64,000 nt of DNA from Ligula intestinalis (taxonomy: Eukaryota; Platyhelminthes; Cestoda; Diphyllobothriidea; Diphyllobothriidae). The notes beneath the pieces are model-generated. The model made no database searches and had not been told where the DNA came from. It saw only the letters and a program-made list of their open reading frames with translations. Position numbers and translations under genes: made by a program. The stretch spans positions 6,776,277 to 6,840,276 of the forward strand of contig JAYGXS010000004.1 of assembly GCA_036362985.1 (NCBI GenBank). The letters are read 5' to 3'. Of this stretch, positions 53,600 to 64,000 are shown one piece after another (position 1 is the first letter of the stretch; each line of letters begins with the position of its first letter).

Positions 53600-54792
53600 C
53601 TAATTAAGCGCATTTTTCCGGTGAAGGTACACAAGACGACTAGTCATCCTGCCTGGTTGACGAGAGACCTTAACAGGCAACTGAAGAACAAGAATAGGAA
53701 ATGGAAGTTATTCAGGAAAAATGGCCTCCTTCGGCATAGGTAGCAAGCCTCTGAACTTCATATCTTCCTATTTGGATGCTCGCACACAACGAGTAAAAAT
53801 TTCCAATGTTATCTCCAACCCCACGCATGTGAGGAGTGGAGTTATGCAGGGTAGTGTACTGGGTTCGCTCCTATTTTGCCTGTTTGTCAACGACGTTTCA
53901 GATTGTTTTCAGTATGGCAGACCCTTCATGTCCGCTGATGATATAAAAGTCGCTTATCGATATAAACCGGCAGATCGCAACATCGTGCTCGAGCTGATAA
54001 AAAAGGATCTTCAGGCCTTCGCCCAGTGGTGTTGCACATGGCTCCTCACCCTTTCATGGCACAAATGTTCCGTTATGGTTGTTGGCGACGATCATCAACC
54101 GGAATTAAGCATTGACGGCCACGAACTAAATGTCCCAGGAGTAATCAAGGGTTTGGGCATATCCTACTCTAATAGTCTCAATTTGTCAGAGCACTGTGCC
54201 CTGATAGTCTCGAAAGCACGCCGAACCACCGGATTTATCCTTATAAATTTTAAGACTATAAAGGTAAGAACTAGCCTTTATAATATGTACGTGAGACCTT
54301 GTCTTGAATACTGCTCGCCCTTATTCAGTCTTCTGCGCACTAGTGAACAGAAGAAAATAGAATCGGTGCAGCACTTCTTCACTAGAAGAGTTTTCACTAC
54401 CGCACACCGTAACTTAACCTACTAACAAAGGTGCGAACTTATAAAGCTGGATCCCCTGTGGCTTTGTCGACTGCAGAAGGGTCTATTTTTACTGTTTATA
54501 CTTTCGAATGCTCAAACTTTTTTCAAGGCAGCTTGAGCACTCTCGGCGCGCCAGTCATCGAGACATATTTTTATTTCTTCCTATGGCACGTACAGTTAAG
54601 AACCGGCAATTCTTTTCAGTAAATGCCATATCAAACTGGAATAAGCTGCCCAAAAGTATTAAAACCCAGCAAAGCTACCCTATGTTGAAGAGAGCTATAA
54701 CTAGTTTTCTACATTCAGGACAACTTTCACGAATTTTGGGTGCTGACTCGCTGGAATCTCTCTTTCACGCTGATGGCGTTCGTGGACTTTGA
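53600..54792 (+). pseudogene. LINE family A ORF2 relic, connector plus later reverse transcriptase
   Basis: The connector reads HPAWLTRDLNRQLKNKNRKW and stops at 53720. The sequence jumps directly to SFGIGSKPLNFISSYLDAR, then motif B SGVMQGSVLGSLLFCLFVND, motif C region MSADDIKVAYRY (an S where Y/F is usual), LGISYSNSLNLSEHC, YVRPCLEYCSPLF and QHFFTRRVF, then a stop. The C-terminus follows in another frame: NRQFFSVNAISNWNKLPKS. The deleted fingers region is present in the minus copy at 41137-42200. Confidence 0.8.
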
Positions 54793-55059
54793 ACCCCGCC
54801 AGGCTTCATGCTGAAGATAATGCTGCTGAAGCAGCAGCCCGCAGTCTACTAACCCTTCAGCCGATAGCACGCAACTTTTGCCGACAACCATTGAAGGAAG
54901 ACTGAGAACACTGTGTTCTTGTGCCAACCCTCTCCGTCTGGAACTAATGTCCTTAAACAATATGCTACATTTGTCCTGCTGATGAGTCCACTCAGCTTAC
55001 AACTGTACATTTATTTCGTTTGTATCATACCTTTGAAGGCAGATTTTTTTCACTTGGGA

Positions 55060-55150
55060 CAAACTCCCTATCTCGCCCAGTATTGACAAAACAAAAAACC
55101 TGAAACAAAACCAATACTGGCTGCAACACAGGGAGTGTGTTTTAGGTTTT
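55060..55150 (+). repeat. Conserved 3' UTR hairpin of LINE family A
   Basis: ACAAACTCCCT and CCAGTATTG on one side can pair with CAATACTGG and AGGGAGTGTGT on the other, around an A-rich loop. The same structure is at about 4158-4236, 40875-40965 and 50568-50655, with the stem kept despite sequence change. Confidence 0.7.
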
Positions 55151-55177
55151 ATTCGGCCTGCGAGGTGTTGGAAGGCG

Positions 55178-57309
55178 CAGATATTATCTCAATCAACAAT
55201 TTTCTTGACTCATTAGATTTGCAGAGCCTACTCCATTGACGACGCTGCATATCTTTCTGAACTCATGTCGGTCGTTTCTAATAAAATGCTGGAATTTTTG
55301 CCTGCTAAAATTGCGAAACCCTACATACCAGAATCTACCGTTCCTCATTTTCTTTTGCCCAGACTAAAGAAATTGAGGAGGCAGCTGAAAGATAGATCAA
55401 CTACTTCGCTGTCTGTGCATCTAAGGATCGCAGATATCTTCGAATTAGCGTCAAAGATTCGTCTTGCACGTGACCAGCACAGGGAATCTTGCGCCCTGAG
55501 CGAGTCAAACTCTGCAAAATTGGTGGCACAACTGTTTCGTCGTAGGTCCTCCGCAAAACGAGGAATTGATTCACGCCCATCGCTTAATGAAAATAAAACA
55601 TTCGTACTCGATGAGTCTGATAAGGCTGAATTTTTCAATGCTTTCTTTGCGAAGCATTTTACGACAGAATCCGAACCGGTCCCGTCGTTTCAACAATACT
55701 CAGACAATACTCTCGGGAACATTGATTTCTCCATAGAATTAATTCGTAAGCAGATAATTTGTCTAAAAAACTCGCACTCTTCGGGAACTGATGGTATCCC
55801 CAATTCAGTTATCAAAAGAGTGTCGACCTTTCCCAAATTACTGAGCCATATATTTTCCGTCTATCTCTTAAATGGTTACTTTCCTGACACTTGGAAGACA
55901 TCCATTATTTTTCCAGTCTTTAAATCAGGATCTCGTTCAGACATAAATAACTCCCGCGGTGTTCATAAAACCCCGGCCCTAGCTAAACCTCTATAGAAGA
56001 TAATTTTTAATCAAATTCTCGATTTTTGCCTAAAAATAAGCCTTTAAGTGACTCGCAGCATGGTTTTCTACCCGGAAGATCGTGCGAGACGTGTCACTTA
56101 GCTTTTCTTAACCACCTCACTTCCCTCCGTAACGAGCAGCAATCCGTGATTGTTATCTACTTTGACCTGAGCAAAGCCTTCAACAAGGTACCGCACAGAC
56201 GGCTTCTGGTAAAATTGGAAGCCATTGGCATCCGTCCCCCTCTCCTCGACTTCATCAGTTCCTACTTGTCTAACCGCAGCCAGAAGGTCCTAGTAGGTAA
56301 CAGTAACTCCACTTCTCAGCTGATCACGAGTGGCGTTTTTCAAGGCACTGTCTTGGGTCCTTTACTCTTCATTCTATACATAAACGAAATTTTGACTGAT
56401 CTAAAAAATTCACACAATCTCATTTATGCAGACGACCTCAAATGCATACACTCATTTTCTAAGGACACGAAAAGTATATGCGTTGATAAAATAAATGCGG
56501 ACCTACTTACACTCTCACGTTGGAGTGCTACCTGGCAGATTGAATTCTCTCCATCCAAGTGTAGTTTCATGTGTTTCGGTCCCGCCAACCTTCCTCGTCC
56601 CCTTGTCTTTCAAAATACTCCACTTTTAGAACGATCCACTATAAAAGACTTAGGTCTAAGCTACACAAATAAACTAGCATTGTCGCCTCATGCAGATCGA
56701 ATATCTGCGAAGGCTGCACAGATATGTGGTTTTATATCACACAATTTCTTCCTGCTGGAAATAAAGTTAAAACTTTATCGCATGTATGTTCTACCCATCC
56801 TAGAATACTGCTGCCCCCTCTCTGGTCTAATGAATGCTTCTGACCGCGGTAAGATTGAAAATATACAGAGGGTATTTACTCGCAAAATATTCGCTCTTCC
56901 TCGATCCACTATTTCTTATATGGAGAGATGTCAGTTAGCGAACATGACATTTCTTTGGGTCAGAAGACTCGAAGCGGGCCTCTGTTTCCTCTTTCGTGTT
57001 AACTCTACCCCTAACCTTCCACAAATCAACGCTCTCATTCCCGCAGATAGACCTTATGCCACTCGTAATTCCTCCAGGATTATTGCACGCCCCTTAAGCT
57101 CCACTTCGAACCATTCTCACTTCTTTGCCTCCAAATATGCCTTCCTCTGGAATAATATTCCCCTCGAAATTAGGCTGTCGTCTAACTTAGCAGTTTTTAA
57201 AGTCACATTACGTAAACACTTAACTTCGGAAGATATAAAGTCCTTGATATCCGTCTCCTTCCCAAACACACAACTTTTGGACTTTGAAAAGGGTCCCCCT
57301 GGTATCTGA
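55178..57309 (+). pseudogene. LINE family B ORF2 (reverse transcriptase), two lesions
   Basis: After a shifted start (CRAYSIDDAAYLSEL) the frame is open from 55265: ESDKAEFFNAFFAKHF, SGTDGIPNSVIKRV and FPDTWKTSIIFPVF, then a TAG at 55994. KIIFNQILDFCLK continues, then an A-run shift near 56030 moves to the frame that stays open to 57309. That frame has LSDSQHGFLPGRSCET, motif A IYFDLSKAFNKVPH, motif B SGVFQGTVLGPLLF, motif C YADDLK, WQIEFSPSKCSFMCF, KDLGLSYTNKLALS and AFLWNNIPLEIRLS. Only these two lesions break it after 55265, so it is fairly young but cannot make full-length protein. Confidence 0.85.
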
Positions 57310-58068
57310 GGTGGTTATGTTTAGCTGAAATTTTTTCCATACATGTCTATTTCTTCCTCCTTTGAGTGATATTTGCAACGATGTTTCGTCCACTTCTCTG
57401 TACAGTCATCATTGCCGTTTTCTCCATTCTCCGTTTTACAACCCTGACGATAGGCTAGATGGTCTTTATTCATGCTCGTGGCGATTCTGCTATTTTCGCC
57501 AGCTCGTCGCTGGACTCCGAAGTCTACAAGGTCACATCTCGGGCGTTTCGTTGATAATCAGGAGACCTCTGCCGTTCACTCTCTTGTCGACCTCGTCGTC
57601 CGCGATGGCCTCCTCCGGTCTCAACTCCCTGATGGTTAATCATGAAACCAGTCGGGCGGTGTAACAATGGTGAACGACAGTCTCTGCTGTTATATGATTT
57701 CTCCAATTACAAGAAGCGTTTCCAACCCTCATTTATTCTCATCAACAGTCCTGTCTCATTTTCACTACAATCAGTCTTCTCAACCAACCCCCTTTATTTT
57801 GTTGAAGCATTTTTTTCTCCAACGTTTTGTTTTTTAAGCGGGGGTTCGCTGAACTCCGCCCCAGCTTAAATGGTAGGAGTTTTTTTTCACTGCTTCCTCC
57901 TTAGTTCACCATGCGTTGACTACCATTTTAAAACGACGATATGTTGGTGAATATGAATTAATCTGCCAACACTACTAAATGCTCCCGCTGTCTATGTGGT
58001 TGTTTCGTGGAGAGCAGCATTTATCAATTTTGTATTTATTTTTCTACAGCATTAAGTTTGCAATGACG

Positions 58069-58083
58069 AGGCCCTCCGGGCCT
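58069..58083 (+). repeat. Terminal hairpin AGGCCC-TCC-GGGCCT
   Basis: A perfect 6-bp stem with a 3-base loop, followed by TAAAATATAAAATATATTTA. The same hairpin is found at 39714-39728 and 40134-40148 (both perfect), and decayed at about 49265, 49545 and 49780. It marks the 3' end of LINE family B and relatives. Confidence 0.75.
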
Positions 58084-58109
58084 AAAATATAAAATATATT
58101 TATTTTCTA

Positions 58110-59271
58110 TCACGTGGCTCCTTTAGGGGTGCAAGTTAGCTACCTACTGCTAATAACGCGTTAACCTACCAATGTCCCTTTCTGGCACAAGAAAAAACCG
58201 CCAACTGACGGCAACTATGATAGTTATTTGACTTCTGACCTTAGACGCAAGGAAACTCGGTGTGTAAAACACACTTTTATATTCTCGGCTGCCGCAAACT
58301 AGAAGCGAGTTGAATTTCCGCATGAACAGTGCGTTTCTTGGTTTAGACAACTCAAGTGACTAATTTATTTGCTTCTTCTCCAAGTATCCAATACAAGCTG
58401 CTAGTATTCAGTTTGTGTGCAGACTTTTGTTTATTTGACATACCCAGTAAGTCGGATGCCTCTCAATGCGTAAAGTCATGATAATTGTTGTTTTCTCATC
58501 TTTCTATCTTGTTTTGGTTTTTGCTCCAAGTCCACTAGGAGCCTCATGATATATTTTGACTGATAAAAATAATATCTCAAAGGTCAAGGATAAAGTTGCC
58601 CGTGGTCAGCTGGAAACTGCGCTTGGCCAAAAGTAGATTTGTTCCTCGAGAAAGGTTTACTGGAGGTGTAATTGTTCGAGTAATCATTTTCCCTATCTCC
58701 AGAGACTGGAAAGTGACGCGAAAAGCCCTCATTATATGGTGCGCTTTGTCTTATGCATGGTCCAAAATGTCGACTGTTCATCTGCATCGGACCCATATTT
58801 CATAGCAGGTTGTGCCCTCCCCCCTGCCTGCCTTCGCTGACCACGGAGATAGATGGCGATCCCAATTTCATGCCAACTGATTTGGTGTGATTCAGAATAA
58901 GAATAGCAAAATATCAGTACGCCTTCCTTTACTGAGGCCTCGATAACAGCACAAAAAAATGAATTAACCTTTTGTCAGTCAACTTCTAAACGACTGCGCG
59001 CGCGCACACACACACACGCACATACACAAAAAAATCACTGTACATTTTTTCTCAATGTATCTGGACGCTTAGCGACAAATAACCACCTTGTATCACAAAT
59101 ATCGGAACGAGAGAAAAACAAATGGAAAAAGAACAGGGAAGACTACAGACGGTCAGAAAGGATTGTGGGAAATGTGACAGGGTGCAGTTTCTGGTGTACT
59201 TTCATCAACTTCGTCGCGATTTTTTAAACTTTTATCGGCACATGCCAATTCCTGCTTTTTGGATCTGGCTA
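58110..59271. other. Intergenic between LINE family B and the collagen gene
   Basis: No gene recognised. A GC/AC dinucleotide tract lies at about 58995-59027. Confidence 0.45.
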
Positions 59272-59277
59272 TTTATT
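59272..59277 (-). terminator. Putative poly(A) signal of the collagen gene
   Basis: AATAAA on the minus strand, 28 bases after the collagen stop codon. It is the only canonical signal seen directly downstream. A cleavage site shortly after would give a very short 3' UTR. Confidence 0.55.
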
Positions 59278-59305
59278 TGAAATGCCTATATCGAGTCGGG
59301 GGAGT

Positions 59306-62300
59306 CTAAGAGAAGCAGACGGCATCAACGTAGTAGCCCAGCAGCTGTGACTCATCACCAAAGTCAAACATCTTTAGATCGAGAACAGGCAGGTATTCTG
59401 TGTTCTTAGCTATCAGATCAAAGGTTGCTGTTCCTCCGTTCTCGGAACGGTCCTGAAAAGGGAATTTTGAGTAAATTTAATATCGTGGAACAAGAATGAA
59501 TGGGTGGTAATGGTCTTTTGAAAGTTATTGGAGCATCATTTAGCTAACGAGGTAGTTTACTAGGCTGGATTAATGCTTTGAAAATTTGGTTTCGCCCTTG
59601 ATTATTGAGGTTAAAATGTTGACTTTAATAGGCATTATATATTGTTAGAACCGTCGAAATCACATGAATACTATACGCAATTGAACTTACAATGGTGTAA
59701 AATAACAATAAGATTTGACAAAATGCGATCTCATATCATGATTTCTTTATGCTAGTCTTATAAATTATCTTCCTAGCTCTATTTTTTCATACTTATTCGC
59801 ATTGTACCGTGAAAACTTACTAGAAGATGTGTTGTGTTAAACGTCTACAACTTCATATTGACTGTTAAAATGCAATGCTACTTTACATAACTAGGATCAT
59901 CAAGGGAGTTCTCTGCCCGGTTATCTAAAAATTCCAGAATTCATGTTCCTCATAAGCTGTGATACCCCGTAGCCGCTTAGGCTTTCTTAAATCGGGGAGA
60001 ATGGATAACAGTAACTCATCTGTTCCTAGATGACTTTAGGATATTTTTGTATGGATACAACGCAGCCGATCCTTTGACCTTTTCCTATTTCACCTGCGGG
60101 GTATATAGTAATCTGAAAAAATCGGTATTGTTTAAAAATGTAAAAAATGGGCAAGTTTAATGAGGGTAACTAGGATCAATTCCAGTTTGAAAGCCACTCC
60201 TTAGAAGGTCATTTTCATCGCTGAGTGTTGTGATCTTGGGGTCAATTCCTACTTTTAATTGGTGGATGTTCGTGAACTCGTTGACATGTATGGTAATTTT
60301 GGTTTGCTAACACAGGTATAGGTGAATATGTTTTACAGTCTTTAATAAAAAGCTGTCTAATCAATCCCCTTACACCCTTTAATTTCTATTTTTAAATAGC
60401 TGTTAAACTGTGAAACGTAGCAGGTACACTAGTTCACCCTAAAAGGCAATATAGATAACGCAACGCGCATTTAACGTTTTAAATCATGCAGGACTCAAAA
60501 GTACTGATTTTTTCTTTCGCTTCTTTCGACTATGCTTGTGAATCTGGATATGGGATGGATGTCCTTCGTGTTGAACTTACCGCGCAACCGTCCTTGACTT
60601 TGATCTCGAAGTACGAGGTGCCACTCTCCCCGCGTACCCGCCTATGCTGGTAGGAGTTGATGACATCTCCGTTGGAGAGCAGAAGGTCCGCTGCAGAGTT
60701 GTAGTTTTTGTTGGCGTTGTCGTAATAGACCACGGATTTCCGGCACATCACCGTAACTGACTGTTCAGCCCTGTGGTGCAGAAGCTGGAGGAAGTTCATC
60801 TGAGATCGCGGAGCGTAGAACAGCTATGCAGGACAACCAAAGATTACAGTTTGGTTTCAGTTTTTTGTCAAAAGACCACAGACTACCCAAAAGGTTTTTG
60901 AAAAAGGATGATTTATCCATGAGTTGGAGTACTTTCCCCGTCAACTATGCCAGAGGCTAAATCGCTCTCGGCGTTAACAAAATACCTACCTGAATACAGA
61001 TATTTTTATGCATTATCCGGAAGAACCAAGTTGTGTAGATATGCATTCATAGAACGCAAATCTAGATTCGGTCTCTTACAAAGCAATAATATGGGCGGCG
61101 GTTGAGCGTCAATAAGCGCTCTCGTCCAACGACGCGGTACTAAGTACGAATTTGGGATGGTTTATTATGTAGAATAAAATACGCTAAAAGTAGTTGTCAA
61201 GTTTTGGATGGGAAACGCAGACACACAAACCCATTGAATGTGTCTTTCTCAGCCATGGTATTCGAGGACTTGTGCTTTCCGCATCAGGCAACTAGCAAGG
61301 ATTCCGGTCTTAAAAACGGGCTGACTGAGATCAGGGCACACCCAGATAGTTAGTCTATCTTTTTTTAACTTCGATGACTTCATTTCTTAGGGTAGCTCGT
61401 CGAAACATTCGTGAAAATAATTTACTGCTAATTAGTTGTTTCGAAAGACTGCGGTTGCCTCGGTCACGTCGTATAGAAGGGATAGAAAGAACCAAACAGA
61501 AAAGTCAATATGTATAATTGCGACGGGTGGCCCAGTGAACAATCGCTCTCTGAAAACAATTAACGTGAGATCAGTTATTGGAACGAACACTTCTACAGTG
61601 CAATCTGCAGGTTCGCTGTACTGGAAAACGTCCCCTACTATCAGTAATTACTTGAGCTAAAAACAACAGATGGAAGAGCACGCAAACTTGGCCACTGTGC
61701 CGTCCGCTTTATTTCAGTCACGGACTTAAGATGGCGAAACATGCTTGAAAGACAGTCTCACTTGCTCATCCTTCCTGTTGTATGACATATTTTATGCTAC
61801 TTTTACTTAGTGAGTAGTCGTGTATGTTTATTCTTTTCGACTGGCCAATGACGCTCGCTTTTCGTCTGCAATTACACAAACGGCGTCTATTTTTAGGTTT
61901 TCTGCTATATCGATAGATTCCTTAGCCACTGTGTTACTAACAGGAAGCTCAAAGGCCTATATTTGCCTCTCTTTCACCTTAATAAAACTGAACTGGACCT
62001 CCTGACGACAAAAGGCCTTTCAATCGTTCATGGCCTCCTCTTGCACGCAGCCGCTAATCTAAAAAAGCCAAGAAGATACAAATGCAAATTCGCCCTCATT
62101 AACATTGATTTCTGATCTCATTGACACCTCTCAGTGAATGGCGGTCCCTTTCTCAGTACACTTGATGTTCAGGTTAGTTATTTTGCGTTTTGTGTCAAGA
62201 AACTCTTTAACTTGTTGGTTAAATTTCTGTTGTATTTTGAATTGCGAGGATAGCCACAAACTGGTCTTTAATATAATGATTGTCCGCGCCTATCTCCTCT

Positions 62301-62991
62301 CATCCTCTCACTGTGCGGAATAGGGAGGGGTGCGGAACAAGTCTGTTTCTCGGAAAACTACTTCATGCGCAAGTCACAGACGGTATATAAATGATTAGGT
62401 ATTCATTATTCATTGAAATCTAACCGATGAGAGGGAATAAATACTTAAACAATTGCCGCCAGCGGCCATGCTGGTGTAATTTAAGTAGGACTCACCCGCT
62501 CAGTGCCATTGCCCACCTCCTGAATCAGACTGGACATCCACCAGGCGCTGCTCGATTCCGGCTTCTTGAGCGATGACAATCGGAACTAAAAAAACGGAAG
62601 GTTAGAAATTGATTTCTGTGGCAGTAGGCAGTTGGTGAGATTTTACAAAAGGCGAGCTCTAACTTGGTCTGTGCTAGACTTACGGCTTTTGATGCCGCAG
62701 TTGCGGGAACGCAGGTCTTAGCTATGCCTGAGTCGTGGTCGAAGCGGCAGTCAACCTTGAAGGCGTCGCGGCTTGAGCCTAGGTTGGGATCTATCCAGTA
62801 TTCTCCGGATACCGGACCCATAGGAGCCTTCGAGATCTCCATGATCTCTTGGCAGTGCCTGGCGGGGAAGCTTTGGGTGCCAATGGGTCTGCGGTAATTT
62901 TTCACGGCATTGTCTAAGGTCTCCATACGGGCGTAAAGACGACGCAGTACGGTGCCGATGGCCGGAACGTTGTTTGGGAAGAGATTGGCAT
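59306..62991 (-). CDS. Fibrillar collagen, C-propeptide exons (partial gene)
   Basis: The C-propeptide (COLFI domain) drives trimer assembly of fibrillar procollagen in the ER and is cleaved off in the matrix. Four exons: 62684-62991, 62496-62585, 60581-60799 and 59306-59452, with GT-AG introns of 98, 1696 and 1128 bases. The first visible exon starts with a split codon (acceptor TTTTACAG), giving DANLFPNNVPAIG, and contains HCQEIMEISK, SGEYWIDPNLGSS, FKVDCRF and KTCVPA. The second has SSAWWMSSLIQEVG, the third MNFLQLLHHRAEQSV, VMCRKSVVYY and FEIKVKDGCA. The last has GTATFDLIAKNTEYLP and ends GYYVDAVCFS before TAG. Six of the usual eight cysteines are kept, and the pair used for interchain bonds is missing. 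Compared with vertebrates the middle is about 30 residues shorter. The Gly-X-Y repeat and N-terminus lie beyond the right edge. Confidence 0.93.
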
Positions 62992-63539
62992 CTGTAAAAG
63001 GAGGTGTTTAGGAGGATATTTATACCGGTCCTAGATACGTGATCCAAGCCCGAAGACCGTGAGCTTAGCAGTGTTACTATCTTTTCGAAAGGCTGCAGTG
63101 ACGGACTACAGCATTTGTAATAGGCCAAGGAGCATTGCCATATGGAATCCGTCTAATTTAACCTAATCTTTATCCTCTGAGTTTTAGGCAGTTACATGGA
63201 GACGTAAAAGAAACCTTCCCTATCGTGCGTGGCTTTAACTGTGCCCTCATGTGTGATGACTTTTTCCAACTAGCAACTACAGCGTATCTCTGGGACATCC
63301 CTCTAAATTACCTATGCCACAAGGTTTCCGAAACGTTAGCACAAATACAGTGTGGTCCATGAAGGCACCTTATTTTCTTCATTCTCTTTGGGGTTTGGGG
63401 AATGGGATATATATAGTAAGGTAGTAGGCAATGTCCTTGAAGACCCTATTGAAAAAGTATGGATAAAATATCAAACACAAACTATGTTACTATAAAATAG
63501 TGAGTAACATATACACATGTACATTTTTATCTGTAGTTG
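62992..63539 (-). other. Collagen intron, 5' side continues off the window
   Basis: No further collagen exon or Gly-X-Y coding was found between 62992 and 64000, so this intron is at least 1 kb. It is AT-rich. Confidence 0.6.
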
Positions 63540-63790
63540 TGACCAATGCGTCGGTGACTGCTGTCAATGCTTTCTTGTGCATATAAATGGTATCTGTTAA
63601 GTAAATATATATCTAGTTTGCGTTTTAATGGATCTATCGAGTTCGACATTCTGACCTCTTCGGGCGGTCCGTTCCAGGCACCGATGACTCGCTGTGAAAA
63701 CGAATTTCTGCGGACATCCGCATGAAATTCGGCATCTTGGGTGAGGGCGAGGTTTCACCGAAATGTGTTTCAGATACAAGATTTAGTACA
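63540..63790 (-). mobile_element. CR1-like LINE C-terminal fragment inside the collagen intron
   Basis: The minus strand reads FHADVRRNSFSQRVIGAWNG, PPEEVRMSNS, then DPLKRKLDIYL. This is the conserved last block of CR1-like ORF2, comparable to FSKRVVGAWNALPQ ... FKRKLDRY in the intact element at 34093-37140. It is inserted in the same orientation as the collagen gene. Confidence 0.75.
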
Positions 63791-64000
63791 GATCGATAGA
63801 ACAAAAATTGAATATTAAGATCATCATTATCAGTTATTATTATGACCGTGATAGCGAATGTCCACGAAATCACAGACCCTCTGCTCAAGAACGCCATATC
63901 TGCGGCATAACGTCAGCCTTTCAGCCTATCAATCCGTTTGCAAGTTCGCTATGTTTTTCATGCACCCCTATGCTCTGAATCCTCTCAGCGTTTGGTCGAT

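Larger units (their letters stand above)
51410..55172 (+). mobile_element. CR1-like LINE family A, long but broken copy
   Basis: The window's longest copy of this family: ORF1 relic (51432-53030), endonuclease relic (53120-53396), assembly gap, connector (53600-53720), later reverse transcriptase and C-terminus (53721-54790) and 3' UTR (54791-55172). About 1 kb encoding the fingers and motif A is missing at about 53720. The 3' end is cut just inside the UTR where family B starts. Confidence 0.8.
55178..58105 (+). mobile_element. CR1-like LINE family B, ORF2 relic and 3' UTR
   Basis: A 5'-truncated element starting in the connector between endonuclease and reverse transcriptase and running to a complete 3' end: ORF2 relic (55178-57309), an approximately 750-base 3' UTR, a terminal hairpin (58069-58083) and an AT-rich tail (58084-58105). 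It begins inside the 3' UTR of the family A copy, so it either inserted there or replaced its end. Confidence 0.8.

Overview
The window looks like nuclear DNA of a repeat-rich flatworm, and a tapeworm is my best guess. This is an inference. It rests on the mixture of CR1-, RTE- and jockey/R1-like LINEs, a Merlin transposon and Penelope-type ends, on very short spliced introns, and on two clearly animal genes (an SNRK-type kinase and a fibrillar collagen). No bacterial genes, operons, rRNA genes or CRISPR arrays are visible. Two runs of exactly 100 N (41037-41136, 53397-53496) are scaffold gaps.

Layout. 1-11 kb: no recognisable host gene, but dispersed repeats, tRNA-derived SINE-like units and a truncated LINE 3' end. 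11.4-15.8 kb (minus): one uninterrupted 1477-codon SNRK-type protein kinase gene. 16-32 kb: degraded repeats, namely jockey-like LINE tails, a LINE RNase H relic, RTE-like relics in both orientations, a 320-bp foldback element and a long GGT microsatellite. 33-42 kb: an apparently intact two-ORF CR1-like LINE (minus, 34.1-39.0 kb) beside broken relatives. 43.3-45.1 kb: a nearly complete Merlin (DD36E) transposase with one stop, one frameshift and two ultrashort introns. 45.5-46.8 kb: a local tandem satellite and a perfect-looking hairpin. 46.8-58.1 kb: further CR1-like relics stacked in both orientations. 59.3-63.0 kb (minus): four exons encoding the C-propeptide of a fibrillar collagen; the triple-helix exons must lie beyond the right edge.

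The two host genes are transcribed in the same direction and are separated by about 43 kb of transposon-derived DNA. They show no functional link. Most of the biology here is transposon biology: one potentially active CR1-like element, several families recognisable by structured 3' ends (a long hairpin in one family, a short AGGCCC/GGGCCT hairpin in another), and nested insertions that give a relative order of events. All repeat boundaries are approximate because they were found by reading and by comparing copies within the window.
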